Assembly: GCA_965204915.1 (NCBI GenBank)
Contig: OZ242023.1
Span: forward strand, 2,418,001-2,482,000
DNA: 64,000 nt
Origin: HK1 sp965204915
GTDB lineage: Bacteria > Pseudomonadota > Gammaproteobacteria > HK1
Reading direction: 5' to 3'
Shown: in pieces, positions 23,954-33,320 of the stretch
Layout: each line of letters opens with the position of its first letter
How positions within the stretch are numbered: the first letter of the stretch is position 1
The notes under the pieces: model-generated
What the model was told of the DNA's origin: nothing
Database searches by the model: none
Seen by the model: only the letters and a program-made list of their open reading frames with translations
Position numbers and translations under genes: made by a program

Positions 23954-25257
23954 TGGACGGAACCGGCATCGCGGTCCTGGGCTTCTGCGCCCTCTTCGTC
24001 CTGCTCTTCATCCGGGTGCCGGTGGGCCTGGCGATGCTCCTCGTCAGCGTGCCCGGAATCGCCGCGATCCGGCCGGCCGCGGTCGTCCCGGTGCTGGCCG
24101 GCGAGATCTTCACGGTGGCCTCGAACTACACCCTCAGCGTCCTCCCGCTGTTCATGCTGATGGGCAATCTGGCCGTGGCCTCGGGATTGAGCCGGGACCT
24201 CTACGCTGCGGCGAACGCCTGGCTCGGCCACTGGAGGGGCGGCCTGGCGTCGGCGTCGATCGTCGGCTGCGCGGGATTCTCGGCGTTGTCGGGCTCGTCG
24301 CTCGCCTCGGCCCTGACCATGGGCCGGGTGGCGCTGCCGGAGATGCGGCGCTTCAGGTACGACGATTCCCTGGCGACCGGCGCGATCGCCGCCGGCGGCA
24401 CCCTCGGCATCCTGATACCGCCCTCGGTCGGGTTCGTCATCTACGCGATCCTGACCGAGGAGAGCGTCGGACGCCTGTTCGTGGCCGGGGTGCTGCCCGG
24501 AATCCTGCTGACCCTCCTGTTCCTCCTCACCATCCGGATCGTCGCAGGGCGCGATCCGGGCAAGGCGCCGCGGGCCGGAGCCCCGGAACCCCGGCGGAGG
24601 CGTGTCGCGGCCCTGGCGGGAGCGGCGCCGATCACCGGCATCGTCGCCGCCACCATCGGCGGCATCTACACGGGGGTCTTCTCCGCCGTCGAGGCGGCGG
24701 GGGTAGGCGCGTTCCTGACCCTGATCGCGGCCGCCGCGCGGCGCGCGCTGACCAGGAAGAACGTCGCCGAGGTGGTCACCTCGACGCTGGGGGCGACGGG
24801 CACCGCCTTTCTCGTCCTGTTCGGCGCATTCGTGTTCAAGACCTTCGTGGGCTTCACCGAGTTCGTGCCCGCCGTGTCCCACTGGGTGACGGAGCAGGGG
24901 CTCTCGGGATTCCAGGTGGCCCTGGCGGTGCTGGCCATGTTCATGGCCCTCGGGACCTTCCTGGAAGGGTTCGCGATCCTGGTGCTGACCATTCCCCTGG
25001 TGCAGCCGATCCTCGAATCCCTCGGCGTCGACATGATCTGGTTCGGGGTGCTGATCGTCATCACCCTGGAGATGGGCCTGATCTCGCCGCCGGTGGGGAT
25101 CAACGTCTTCGTGGTCAAGAGCGTCGCCCCGGGGGTGTCGCTCGACACGATCTTCCGCGGCATCTGGCCGTTCTGGCTGGCGATGTTCGCGGCGGTGCTG
25201 CTGATCGCCTGCGTTCCGCAGATCGCGACGTTCCTGCCGAGCCTCATGTACGGATGA
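23953..25257 (+). CDS. dctM: TRAP transporter large permease (DctM type)
   Basis: This 434-residue inner-membrane protein of the DctM family has about twelve helices. Family features include LSVLPLFMLMGNLAVASGLS, the GCAGFSALSGSSLASALTMG region, PPSVGFVIYAILTEESVGRLF and LGTFLEGFAILVLTIPLVQP. It forms the main ion-coupled transport channel. The length is typical (about 425-440). The start overlaps the dctQ stop by 1-3 nt. After the stop, 139 bp of GC-rich sequence with no gene separate it from the NCS2 permease. Confidence 0.92.
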   Translation: MDGTGIAVLGFCALFVLLFIRVPVGLAMLLVSVPGIAAIRPAAVVPVLAGEIFTVASNYTLSVLPLFMLMGNLAVASGLSRDLYAAANAWLGHWRGGLASASIVGCAGFSALSGSSLASALTMGRVALPEMRRFRYDDSLATGAIAAGGTLGILIPPSVGFVIYAILTEESVGRLFVAGVLPGILLTLLFLLTIRIVAGRDPGKAPRAGAPEPRRRRVAALAGAAPITGIVAATIGGIYTGVFSAVEAAGVGAFLTLIAAAARRALTRKNVAEVVTSTLGATGTAFLVLFGAFVFKTFVGFTEFVPAVSHWVTEQGLSGFQVALAVLAMFMALGTFLEGFAILVLTIPLVQPILESLGVDMIWFGVLIVITLEMGLISPPVGINVFVVKSVAPGVSLDTIFRGIWPFWLAMFAAVLLIACVPQIATFLPSLMYG

Positions 25258-25396
25258 CGCACCGCGCGGGGGCCTCCGGACGGGGTTCCGGCGGCGGCGA
25301 GATCCCGCGCTTCCCTCCACGGCGCGCGTCCGGCATCATCGGCGACGGAGCCGACGCGCCCCTTCGGCCCCGGCCGGGCAGGAGGTTCCCGACGAC

Positions 25397-27193
25397 ATGA
25401 AGCCCGGCGCCCCTTCCACCCTGCGCTACGAAGCCGACGAGACCCCTCCCCGCACGCTGGTCCTCGGCCTCGGCGTGCAGCTCGCCGTGCTCGGCATCAA
25501 TTCCGTGGTGCTGGTGGCCGCGATCGTGTTCCGGGCCGGCGGAGCCGAGGAGTCCCTGTTCTGGGGCGTGTTCGCCACCGTCCTCGCCTGCGGAGCGGCC
25601 ACCGTCATGCAGGCGCTCCGCTTCGGCCGGCTCGGGGCGGGCTACACCATCCTGTCCGGCACGTCCAGCACCTTCATCGCGGTCTGCGTGACCGCCCTCG
25701 CCGAAGGCGGCCCGGCGATGCTCTCCACCCTGGTGGTCGTCTCCGCCGTCATCCAGATCGCGCTCTCGACACGGCTCTCGCTGCTGCGCCGGGTGCTCAC
25801 CCCCACCGTCACCGGAACGGTGATCATGCTCCTGCCGGTCACCGTGATGCCGATCCTCTTCCGCATGCTGCACCAGGCGCCGCCGGACGCTCCGGCCGCG
25901 GCGGGGCCGGTGAGTGCCTTCGTGACCATCGCGGCGGTCGTCGCCATCGGGCTCAAGGGGACGAGCGCGCTACGCCTCTGGGCGCCGGCCCTCGGTGTGG
26001 TCGCAGGCTCCCTGGCCGCCCTCTGGTTCGGCATCTACGACACCGGGCGCGTGGCCGGAGCGCCCTGGATCGGTCTGCCGGAAGGCCGATGGCCGGGTCT
26101 CGACCTGGACTTCGGCCCGGCGTTCTGGGCTCTGCTGCCGGGATTCGTCTTCGTCACCCTGGTCGGCGCCACCAAGTCGATCGGGGTCGCCGTCGCCGTG
26201 CAGCGCGTGTCCTGGCGCCGGCCCCGGGCGGTGGATTTCCGGGCCGTGCAGGGCGCTGTGGCCACGGAGGGCACGGGCAACCTGCTGGCCGGGGTCGCCG
26301 GAACGATGCCGAACACGCCCTTTCCGATCGGCGTACCGGTCCTGGAGCTGACCGGGGTCGCGGCGCGTAGCGTAGGCGTCGCGGCCGGGGCGGTGCTCAT
26401 CCTCCTCGCGTTCGTGCCGAAGGGGCTTGCCCTGATCCTCGCCATTCCCGGGCCGGTGGTGGCCGCCACCATCATGGTGGTGATGGCGATGCTGTTCGTG
26501 GCCGGCATGAGGGAGGTGGTGCAGAGCGGAGCCGACTACCGCACCAACCTCATCGCCGGGGTCTCCTTCTGGACGGGCGCCGGCTTGCAGGCCGGGGTGG
26601 TCTTTCCCGAGTTCTTCGCGGAGTTCGCGGGCGGCCTGCTGCAAAACGGCATGACCTCCGGGGGGCTCCTCGCGATCCTGCTCACCTTGCTGACGGAGCT
26701 GGCCGGGCCGCGTGGCCACCGGTTCCGGGGGCGCCTCGATCGGGCCGAGCTGGCGAGGCTCAACGATTTTCTGGGCGCGTTCGCCACCGGCGCCGGCTGG
26801 GGTGCGGAGATGGCGGGCCGCCTGCAAGCCGCGAGCGAGGAGACCGTGCTGACCCTGCTCCGAAGAGACATGGAGGAAGACGAGCCGGGAGACCGGGGTG
26901 ATGGGGACGGGGACGGTGGTGGCCCCCGCCGGCGCCTGCACCTCACCGCGCGCAAGGAGGGCGGCGGCGCGGTGCTGGAATTCATCGCCGGGGCCGGAGA
27001 CGTGGACGGCAACCTCCAGGACCGGATCGCGTTGCTCGGCGAGCAGCCCGCCGCCGAGGACACGATCGAGCAGGAGGGGTCGCTCCGGCTGCTTCGCCAC
27101 CTCGCGTCCTCGATCCGCCACCAGCAGTTCCACAACGCGGATGTGGTGACGGTCCGGGTGGATGCTCCGGCGACCGCACGCGGCGGGTCGTGA
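25397..27193 (+). CDS. NCS2-family purine/xanthine permease with extra C-terminal domain
   Basis: The first ~440 residues form a nucleobase-cation symporter-2 permease (xanthine/uric acid/uracil type). Examples are the N-terminal GLGVQLAVLGINSVVLVAAI, YTILSGTSSTFIAVCVTA, and the QGAVATEGTGNLLAGVAGTM signature around the substrate-binding Glu. The last ~150 residues are soluble. NDFLGAFATGAGWGAEMAGR, the acidic EEDEPGDRGDGDGDGG stretch, ARKEGGGAVLEFIAGAGDVD and the final LLRHLASSIRHQQFHNADVV resemble part of an ATPase-like (GHKL/anti-sigma) fold. Ordinary NCS2 permeases lack this, so the tail could be a regulatory domain. GGAGG lies about 10 nt before ATG 25397. The gene follows the TRAP operon on the same strand. 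Confidence 0.88.
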   Translation: MKPGAPSTLRYEADETPPRTLVLGLGVQLAVLGINSVVLVAAIVFRAGGAEESLFWGVFATVLACGAATVMQALRFGRLGAGYTILSGTSSTFIAVCVTALAEGGPAMLSTLVVVSAVIQIALSTRLSLLRRVLTPTVTGTVIMLLPVTVMPILFRMLHQAPPDAPAAAGPVSAFVTIAAVVAIGLKGTSALRLWAPALGVVAGSLAALWFGIYDTGRVAGAPWIGLPEGRWPGLDLDFGPAFWALLPGFVFVTLVGATKSIGVAVAVQRVSWRRPRAVDFRAVQGAVATEGTGNLLAGVAGTMPNTPFPIGVPVLELTGVAARSVGVAAGAVLILLAFVPKGLALILAIPGPVVAATIMVVMAMLFVAGMREVVQSGADYRTNLIAGVSFWTGAGLQAGVVFPEFFAEFAGGLLQNGMTSGGLLAILLTLLTELAGPRGHRFRGRLDRAELARLNDFLGAFATGAGWGAEMAGRLQAASEETVLTLLRRDMEEDEPGDRGDGDGDGGGPRRRLHLTARKEGGGAVLEFIAGAGDVDGNLQDRIALLGEQPAAEDTIEQEGSLRLLRHLASSIRHQQFHNADVVTVRVDAPATARGGS

Positions 27194-27450
27194 GGGAGGT
27201 TCGGAGGCTCGCGCCACGCATGGCCGCGGACGGCAGTTCATTCCAGGTCCAGGAACCACATGTTCGTGCGGTTCGGAGGCCCGCGCCACGCATGGCCGCG
27301 AACGGAGCGGCAGCGTGCGTTCGGCCGCCGGGGGCGGGCATGGGTCCGGCAGGGAGGCTCGGAGGCCCGCGCCACGCATGATCGCGGACGGAGCGGCAGC
27401 GTGCGTTCGGCCGCCGGGGGCGGGCATGGGTCCGTCCCGGCCGGGCTTCC
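27194..27450. repeat. Tandem repeat downstream of the NCS2 permease
   Basis: An ~85-bp unit containing CGGAGGCCCGCGCCACGCAT and GCGTGCGTTCGGCCGCCGG is present two to three times (partial copy at 27197, fuller copies near 27278 and 27357). All frames run open only because of composition. No gene is seen in 27194-27492. Confidence 0.65.
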
Positions 27451-27492
27451 GGCCGGGACGGGCGAACGCCGGACCGGACGAACGCCGGGCGG

Positions 27493-27810
27493 CTACGCCG
27501 TGAGGAAGGGCGCCGCTTTCAAGAGGTGGATCTCCCGGCCGAGGACGTTTCCGGCCTCACGGCTGGCGTTCATGTACTCCTGCCATTCGGGATCGGCCAG
27601 CAGCGCCGCACGGCGGCTCTCCCGGTCGGCGACGCTCTCGTAGGCCATGATATGGGTGTAGGAGTCCACGTCGCCCGTGTTGCCGGTCCCGAAGACGACC
27701 GGCTTGCCGCAGTGGCGTTCGTGGGCGGCGCGGCCCTTCTCCTCGTACAGCTCGACCTGGGCGGCCGCGGTGGCGTAACGACATTTGTAATGGTGCACCT
27801 CGAAGATCAT
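27493..27810 (-). CDS. NIPSNAP-family protein
   Basis: This 105-residue single-domain protein matches the NIPSNAP (dimeric ferredoxin-like) fold in size and pattern. It starts MIFEVHHYKCRYATAAAQVE, has DVDSYTHIMAYESVADRESR in the centre, and then WQEYMNASREAG. Function in bacteria is uncertain, and small NIPSNAP proteins often sit beside transport or catabolic genes. ATG 27810 is preceded by GGGAGAA. It occupies the place in this transporter operon where the permease would be expected, starting about 60 bp after the ATPase stop. Confidence 0.82.
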   Translation of the reverse strand: MIFEVHHYKCRYATAAAQVELYEEKGRAAHERHCGKPVVFGTGNTGDVDSYTHIMAYESVADRESRRAALLADPEWQEYMNASREAGNVLGREIHLLKAAPFLTA

Positions 27811-27871
27811 GGTGGATTCTCCCGTGTGGGTGGCAGACAGCGGTTGCGGCGCGGAGGGCGGCTTCAGCCAT
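27811..27871 (-). pseudogene. Truncated permease start left after the ATPase gene
   Basis: From ATG 27871 the minus strand encodes MAEAALRAATAVCHPHG, whose first residues and surrounding DNA (GGCTTCAGCCATCGGGCGGCG) match the start of the ABC permease at 9445. The similarity ends after about 10 codons, and the NIPSNAP gene begins at 27810. The overlap with the ATPase stop (TGATGGC context) is the same as in the scar at 9.4-9.7 kb. Confidence 0.65.
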
Positions 27872-29183
27872 CGGGCGGCGCTTCGGCGTAGATGCGTACC
27901 GCATCGCGGGGCACCAGCGCCCGCACCGTGCTTCGCTCCCGAATCTCGTGGCGCCGGACCTGCGCGATCGGCAGGTCCATCAGCAGGCGCCCCCCGTGAC
28001 TGCTGAGCTCGGCGCGGGCGAACGAGCCGAGGAATTCCAGGTACTCGACCGTCGCCTCGAAGACGCTGCCCCGATCGGTGAGCGCGGCGGTTCGTGCGGG
28101 CGGGACGCCCGTGTCCCCACGAGACACGCCGCTCCCGGAAGCGAAGGCGTTGCCTTGTTCGGTGACCGCGGCGGCGCCGGTGGTTCCGGCAGCTCCGACG
28201 GCTCCGGTCGCCCCGCCGGCTTCGGCGGTCCCCGCGGCCCCGGTCGTATCCCCGGCGGCGTCCCCGCCGTCGAGCACGATGTCTTCGGGCCGGATCGCGA
28301 CGGTCACCCGCGCACCGCCGGGAAAACCGGACGTATCGCAGGCGAGGACGAGCCCTCCGGCCCCGACCCCCGCGCCGCCGGCGCCCACGACCTCCCTACC
28401 GCCGGTGACCTCTCCGGCGCCGGTGACCTCCCCGGCGATGAAGTTCATGGCGCCGATGAAGTCGGCGACGAAGATGCTCGCGGGCTCGCGGTAGATCTCG
28501 GTCGGGGTCCCGGCCTGTTCGATCACGCCGTCGTTCATCACCACGATGCGGTCCGCCATGGTCAGCGCCTCTTCCTGGTCGTGGGTGACCATGATGGTGG
28601 TGACCCCGAGCCGGCGTTGCAGCGCCTTCACCTCGTGGCGCAGCCGCGCCCTCACCTTCGCGTCGAGGGCGGAGAGCGGCTCGTCGAGCAGCAGCAGGCC
28701 GGGCGAGGTCGCGATGGCCCGCGCGAGCGCGATGCGCTGCTGCTGCCCGCCCGAGAGCTGGGCGGGGTACTTGCCTCCCTGGTCGGGGAGGCCGACCAGC
28801 GCCAGCAGCTCCCGCACCCGATCCCGGATCTCCGCGCGCGAACGTCCCTGGCTCTCCAGTCCGTAGGCGACGTTGCGCGCGGCGGTCATGTTCGGGAACA
28901 GCGCATAGGACTGGAAGACGATCCCGAAGTCGCGCTCCGAAGGTGGAAGCGCGGAGATGTCGACGCCCGCCTGCTCGACGGCGCCCGCGGTCTGGACGTC
29001 GAGCCCCGCGATCGCCCGCAGCAGCGTGGTCTTGCCGCAGCCGGAGGGGCCGAGGAAGCACACGAACTCGCCCTCGTACACGTCGAGCGAGACGTCGTCG
29101 AGCGCGGTGAACCCGCCGAACTTCTTGGTGAGGCGCCCGATCCGGAGATATGGAGTGTTCAATGGATTGTGAGTGATCTCCAC
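27864..29183 (-). CDS. ABC transporter ATP-binding protein, 2-aminoethylphosphonate (PhnT2) type
   Basis: This 439-residue importer ATPase has Walker A GPSGCGKTT (44-52), Q-loop VFQSYALF, signature LSGGQQQRIALARA, Walker B LLLLDEPLSALD and the switch MVTHDQEEAL. A C-terminal TOBE-like domain carries VAIRPEDIV. Two Gly/Ala/Thr-rich inserts, roughly residues 246-275 and 295-365 (GDTTGAAGTAEAGGATGAVG and others), interrupt that domain and have no counterpart in the family. The GTG 29183 start lacks a strong ribosome site and is provisional. It lies 98 bp after the binding-protein gene. Its permease partner is most likely the orphan at 7.7-9.4 kb. Confidence 0.85.
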   Translation of the reverse strand: MEITHNPLNTPYLRIGRLTKKFGGFTALDDVSLDVYEGEFVCFLGPSGCGKTTLLRAIAGLDVQTAGAVEQAGVDISALPPSERDFGIVFQSYALFPNMTAARNVAYGLESQGRSRAEIRDRVRELLALVGLPDQGGKYPAQLSGGQQQRIALARAIATSPGLLLLDEPLSALDAKVRARLRHEVKALQRRLGVTTIMVTHDQEEALTMADRIVVMNDGVIEQAGTPTEIYREPASIFVADFIGAMNFIAGEVTGAGEVTGGREVVGAGGAGVGAGGLVLACDTSGFPGGARVTVAIRPEDIVLDGGDAAGDTTGAAGTAEAGGATGAVGAAGTTGAAAVTEQGNAFASGSGVSRGDTGVPPARTAALTDRGSVFEATVEYLEFLGSFARAELSSHGGRLLMDLPIAQVRRHEIRERSTVRALVPRDAVRIYAEAPPDG

Positions 29184-29281
29184 GAAGGGGCCGGAGGGCG
29201 GGCGCCCTCCGGCTCCGTGCGCGCCACGTCGCTCGGCGTCGGCCTCGCACCCCGGTCGGGGATCGACTCCGAACCGGGAGC

Positions 29282-30325
29282 CTACTTCGCCTCGGACTTC
29301 GAATCGTAACGCTTCTGCCACTCCGCGAGGATGCGGCGGCGGTTGTTCGCCGCGAACTCGAAGTCGTTGTCGATCATCGCCTCGACGATGCCGTCGGGGA
29401 AATGCTCCACCGGCTTCGCGAGACCCGGGATGGCGATGACCGCATAGCCCTCGTTGTACAGCTCGTTGGCCTTCTCGGTGATCGACCAGTCGACCAGGGT
29501 CATGGCCGCTTCGAGGTTCTTCGTCCCCTTCACGATCGCGGTGGCCTCCATGTCCCAACCGATGCCTTCGGAGGGGATGATGATGTCGATCGGAGCGCCC
29601 TTCGCCTTCGACTTCGCGCCCCGGAACGCGAACGAGACGCCGATCGGGACCTCGCCGCGCGCCGCCTGCTTGCAGGGCTTGGAGCCCGAATGGGTGTAGT
29701 GGTGGATGTTCTCGTGCAGCGCGTCCATGAACTGCCAGCCGCCTTCCTCACCGAACATCTGCAACCAGCTCGACACGTCGAGGAAGCCGGTGCCGGAGGA
29801 GTTCGGGTTCGGCATCGCCACGTGGCCCTTGTACTCGGGTTTGGTGAGGTCCTTCCACGAGGCCGGGGTGGGGAACCCGTGCTTCTCCTGCTCCACCGTG
29901 TTCACGCAGACCGCCGCGACCCAGGCGTCCATGCCGGTCCACGTCGGAGGATCGTCCTTGTCGACGAACTTCGGGTCGAGCTTTTCGACTCCCTTCGGCT
30001 TGTAGGGGTGGAGCATGCCTTCCGACTTCATGAGCAGCAGGCTGGTCGCGGCCAGCCCCCAGATGACGTCGGCCTTGGGGTTCTCCTTCTCGGCGAGGAG
30101 CTTCGCGGTGACGATGCCGGTGGAGTCGCGGACCCATTTGATCTCGACGTCCGGATGGTCCTCGTTGAAGCGGGCGGCGTAGCGCTTGAGGTCTTCGGCC
30201 TCGACCGCGGTGTACACGGTCAGGGTGGCCGCGGATGCGGCGGCGGCCAGTGCCAGCGACATGGCCGCGGCGAGTCCGGTGACGGCGCTGCGACGGATGG
30301 TGTTTCCGAGGCTTCCAGGTTTCAT
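29282..30325 (-). CDS. ABC transporter periplasmic binding protein, 2-aminoethylphosphonate (PhnS2) type
   Basis: This 347-residue protein has a signal peptide (about residues 1-33, ending AAAASA-ATL). The mature part opens TLTVYTAVEAEDLKRYAARF and continues with KWVRDSTGIVTAKLLAEKENP and ADVIWGLAATSLLLMKSEGM. That signature is characteristic of the PhnS2 class of 2-aminoethylphosphonate binding proteins, related to iron(III)-binding proteins. It should deliver ligand to the split permease/ATPase pair. ATG 30325 is preceded by AGGAGGGAG at the right spacing. The upstream region is duplicated before the permease gene, suggesting shared control. Confidence 0.88.
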   Translation of the reverse strand: MKPGSLGNTIRRSAVTGLAAAMSLALAAAASAATLTVYTAVEAEDLKRYAARFNEDHPDVEIKWVRDSTGIVTAKLLAEKENPKADVIWGLAATSLLLMKSEGMLHPYKPKGVEKLDPKFVDKDDPPTWTGMDAWVAAVCVNTVEQEKHGFPTPASWKDLTKPEYKGHVAMPNPNSSGTGFLDVSSWLQMFGEEGGWQFMDALHENIHHYTHSGSKPCKQAARGEVPIGVSFAFRGAKSKAKGAPIDIIIPSEGIGWDMEATAIVKGTKNLEAAMTLVDWSITEKANELYNEGYAVIAIPGLAKPVEHFPDGIVEAMIDNDFEFAANNRRRILAEWQKRYDSKSEAK

Positions 30326-30776
30326 GACGGCACTCCCTCCTGATGTGGACTGTCGACAGGGGTTCCCGATGGGTTCCTCCCGTGGGCTGTGGTTGCCGGC
30401 GTGGCCCGGCGCGTGCATCGCCCGGCACGCCGGACGACCGGGCAAGCGGACGACGATGATACGCCCTCGGCGCCGCCGCGCCTGCCCGAATGCGTATGGG
30501 AAGTCTCCAATGTAGCGATTTCATGCCAACGTGTCGCGCCGGAACCGTGCAGCAATCCCCACCGGGCCCGAAAACGCCCATCGAATCACCGCGAGCGGAC
30601 GCTCGGACGGAGGGGAAGGCCGCGAAATCCCCGGTTGCACGACCCCGGTTGCACGACCCCGGTTGCACGACCCCCGGTCACCGACCATGTCCGGGACGTT
30701 GGCGGGACCTGCCGCTTGCCATGCAGGTATCCGGCGGCATCCGCCGCCGCGGGACGCGACGGAATGCACGCGCGGT
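30326..30776. other. Intergenic region upstream of the binding-protein gene
   Basis: The first ~155 bp match 9694-9880 and probably hold the transporter promoter (TATCAT-like -10 on the minus strand in GGGCGTATCATCGTC). A 15-bp tandem repeat (CGGTTGCACGACCCC, three units) occupies 30632-30676. No gene is seen. Confidence 0.55.
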
Positions 30777-33320
30777 TCAGCCCGCGCCGGAAGCCCCCGC
30801 GCCGAAGGGTCTGGTGAGGAGGATGAGCTTCGGCAGCAGGGTGAGCGCCGCGAGCAGGGCGATGGACATCGCCAGCCCCGTGAGCAGGCCGAAGTAGATG
30901 GTGGGCAGGAAGTTCGACAGCACCAGGATGGAGAAGCCGAAGACGATGGTGGCGGAGGTGTAGAGCACCGCCTTGCCGACGTTCGCGTGGCATACGTGCA
31001 GGGTCTCGGTGTAGTCGCCGCAACGGGCCAGCTCTTCGCGGAACCGGTAGACGTAGTGGATGGCGTTGTCCACGGCGATGCCGATGGTGACCGCGGCGAC
31101 GGTGATGGTCATCAGGTCGAGCGGGATCCCCGCCAGGCCCATCATGCCGAGCACCGCACCGGCCGCCAGCAGGTTCGGCACCACGCCGAGCACCGCGAGG
31201 GTGAGCGAGCGGAAGAGCAGCAGGAGCATGACGCCCACACCGGCGATGACCGCCCCGAGGGTCGAGATCTGCGACGTGAACAGGCTCTGGAGCATGTTGT
31301 TGTAGAGCACGAGCAGCCCGCTGACGGTGACGTCGTCCGGCCCCAGGCCCAGCTCGTCGCGCAGGCCGTTGCGGATCCGATCGAGCAGTGCCTTGCGCTC
31401 CAGGCCGGGCAGGGTGTCGCGGATGCGGAGCACGATCCGCGCTTCGTCTTGCAGGACGTCGACGTAGGGCCGGATCAGCCTCCGCTTCAGATCCTCCGGC
31501 GCGCGCCGGTAGACGAGCGCGAGCTGGAGGCTGTCGAGCGGCTCGCCGTCGTTCAGCGCCTCTCCCACCCGGACCAGGGAGGCGAGCGAGAGCACCTTGC
31601 CCACCTCCGGCTGGCCGTCGAGCCAGTCGTGGACCTCCTCAATGCGCTCGATCTTGAACTCGGTGAACCAGTATCCGGCCTTCTCGCGCTCGGCTTCCGG
31701 GTCGTATGCGGTGCCGTCCCTCGGGGGCTTCGGTGAGGGCTCGTCGTCGAAGATACGGTCCTCGTCGAGATCCAGGATGACCTCCAGGGGCGTGGTGCCG
31801 CCGAGCTCGCGGTCGATGAGCGAGAGCCCCCGGTAGATCTCGGTGTCCTCGCTGAAGTAGTCGACGAAGCTGTTCTCGACGGTGAGCCGGGATACGCCGA
31901 GCGCGCACACCGCGAGCAGCACCCCCGCGGCGGCGAGCACCGCCGCACCCTGTCTTTCGGTGAGGAGCGCGAGCCCGCCGGTGACGCTGTCGGCCCACCC
32001 GCGGGCGGACCGGCGATCCCCCCCCTTCCCCTCGCGACGCGACTCGGGACCGCCACGTCCGCCTCCGCGTCCGAGCAGCAGCACCACGGCGGGAAACAGG
32101 GTGAACGCGGTGGCGAACGTGACCCCGAGCCCGATGCTCATCATCCAGCCGAAGTCGATGACCGGCTTGATGCCGCTGAACACCAGCGAGCCGAACCCGA
32201 TGATGGTGGTGAGCGCGGTGTACAGGCAGGGCCACACCATCCGCCGTACCGTGGTGGCGACGAGCTCGTGGTGGGTGAGGGCGGGAAAGTCGCGGTGGAG
32301 CTGGCGGTAGCGCACCGTGAGATGGATGTTCATCGAGATGGTGAGGATGAGCATCAGGGCCAGGAAGTTCGACGAGATCACCGTGACCTTCCACCCCACG
32401 AGCCCGAGCACGCCGATCATCAGCAGGCCGGCGTAGAAGCAGCCGGCGAGCGGGAGCACCACCCACCGGGCTTCGCGGAAGATCGCGCCGAGCACGATCA
32501 CGAGGAAGACCGCCACCCCGATCCCGAAGACGACGAGGTCGTTGCGCACGAAGGTGATCATGTCGTCGGCGACCATCGGCACCCCGCCCAGATGCAGCGT
32601 GCCGGCATCGGCGAGCTCGGAGAGCACGCCGCGGACACCCGAGATCCCGGCCCGCCGGTCCGCCGCGACGCGGCGCTTCGCCGCGTCGTAGAAGGGCTCG
32701 ATGCGGTCGAGCTCGGCGCGGCCGGCGGCGTCGAGGCCCTCCGTGGCGCGTCTGGCCAGCAGCCGGTTCCGCTTGACGAGCAGGGCGCGGTATGCCTCGT
32801 CACCACGCATCGTGAGCAGGAGCGCGGTGGTGCGCGCATCGGCGCTCACGATGACCTCCCCGAACACCGGGCTCGCGATCAGCTCCTGCCGGGCGCGGAT
32901 GCGGTCCGTCTCCGGATCGTCCAGGGTGCGGACGTTGCCGGCGATGCCTGCAAGTGAGGCGCCTTCGACGTTGTCGAGCAGGGGGACGTCGAGGATGCTG
33001 GTGACCGATTCGACCCCGGGGGCGGCGCGCAGCCGGTCGCGCAGCGCCCGAAGCCGGGCCAGGGAGGACTCGTCGAAGACGTCGGTCCCCGGCTCGAAGG
33101 TGACGATAAGCAGATCCTTCGAAGCATAGCGCGCCTGCAGCGCCCGGAAGACCTGCAGGTCGCGGTCCGCTTCGAGCAGCAGGGAATCGGCCGAGGCGTC
33201 CAGCTCGAAGTGGCGGGCCTGCCAGGCGAAGAACCCGAGCACCGCGATCATCACCACGAGAACGCGCGCGGGATGCGCGAGCACGAGCCGTTCGTAGAAG
33301 GTGGACAGGGTCGAGATCAT
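30777..33320 (-). CDS. MMPL/RND-family exporter
   Basis: This 847-residue inner-membrane protein has two MMPL-type halves. Each begins with one helix and a large periplasmic loop, followed by a five-helix bundle (e.g. GIGVAVFLVIVLGAIFREAR and VGVMLLLLFRSLTLAVLGVV). RND-superfamily residues appear in ISMNIHLTVRYRQLHRDF and VTIGIAVDNAIHYVYRFREE. Such proteins move lipids or hydrophobic compounds, for example hopanoid transporters, and may act without TolC partners. A short Gly/Arg-rich insert (GRGGGRGGPESRREGKGGD) sits between the halves. It is monocistronic. The substrate is unknown. Confidence 0.88.
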   Translation of the reverse strand: MISTLSTFYERLVLAHPARVLVVMIAVLGFFAWQARHFELDASADSLLLEADRDLQVFRALQARYASKDLLIVTFEPGTDVFDESSLARLRALRDRLRAAPGVESVTSILDVPLLDNVEGASLAGIAGNVRTLDDPETDRIRARQELIASPVFGEVIVSADARTTALLLTMRGDEAYRALLVKRNRLLARRATEGLDAAGRAELDRIEPFYDAAKRRVAADRRAGISGVRGVLSELADAGTLHLGGVPMVADDMITFVRNDLVVFGIGVAVFLVIVLGAIFREARWVVLPLAGCFYAGLLMIGVLGLVGWKVTVISSNFLALMLILTISMNIHLTVRYRQLHRDFPALTHHELVATTVRRMVWPCLYTALTTIIGFGSLVFSGIKPVIDFGWMMSIGLGVTFATAFTLFPAVVLLLGRGGGRGGPESRREGKGGDRRSARGWADSVTGGLALLTERQGAAVLAAAGVLLAVCALGVSRLTVENSFVDYFSEDTEIYRGLSLIDRELGGTTPLEVILDLDEDRIFDDEPSPKPPRDGTAYDPEAEREKAGYWFTEFKIERIEEVHDWLDGQPEVGKVLSLASLVRVGEALNDGEPLDSLQLALVYRRAPEDLKRRLIRPYVDVLQDEARIVLRIRDTLPGLERKALLDRIRNGLRDELGLGPDDVTVSGLLVLYNNMLQSLFTSQISTLGAVIAGVGVMLLLLFRSLTLAVLGVVPNLLAAGAVLGMMGLAGIPLDLMTITVAAVTIGIAVDNAIHYVYRFREELARCGDYTETLHVCHANVGKAVLYTSATIVFGFSILVLSNFLPTIYFGLLTGLAMSIALLAALTLLPKLILLTRPFGAGASGAG

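Noticed and set aside
23845..25320. 491-codon minus-strand frame over dctM
   Set aside because: The His/Asp/Arg-rich sequence is antisense to a membrane protein with full TRAP motifs.
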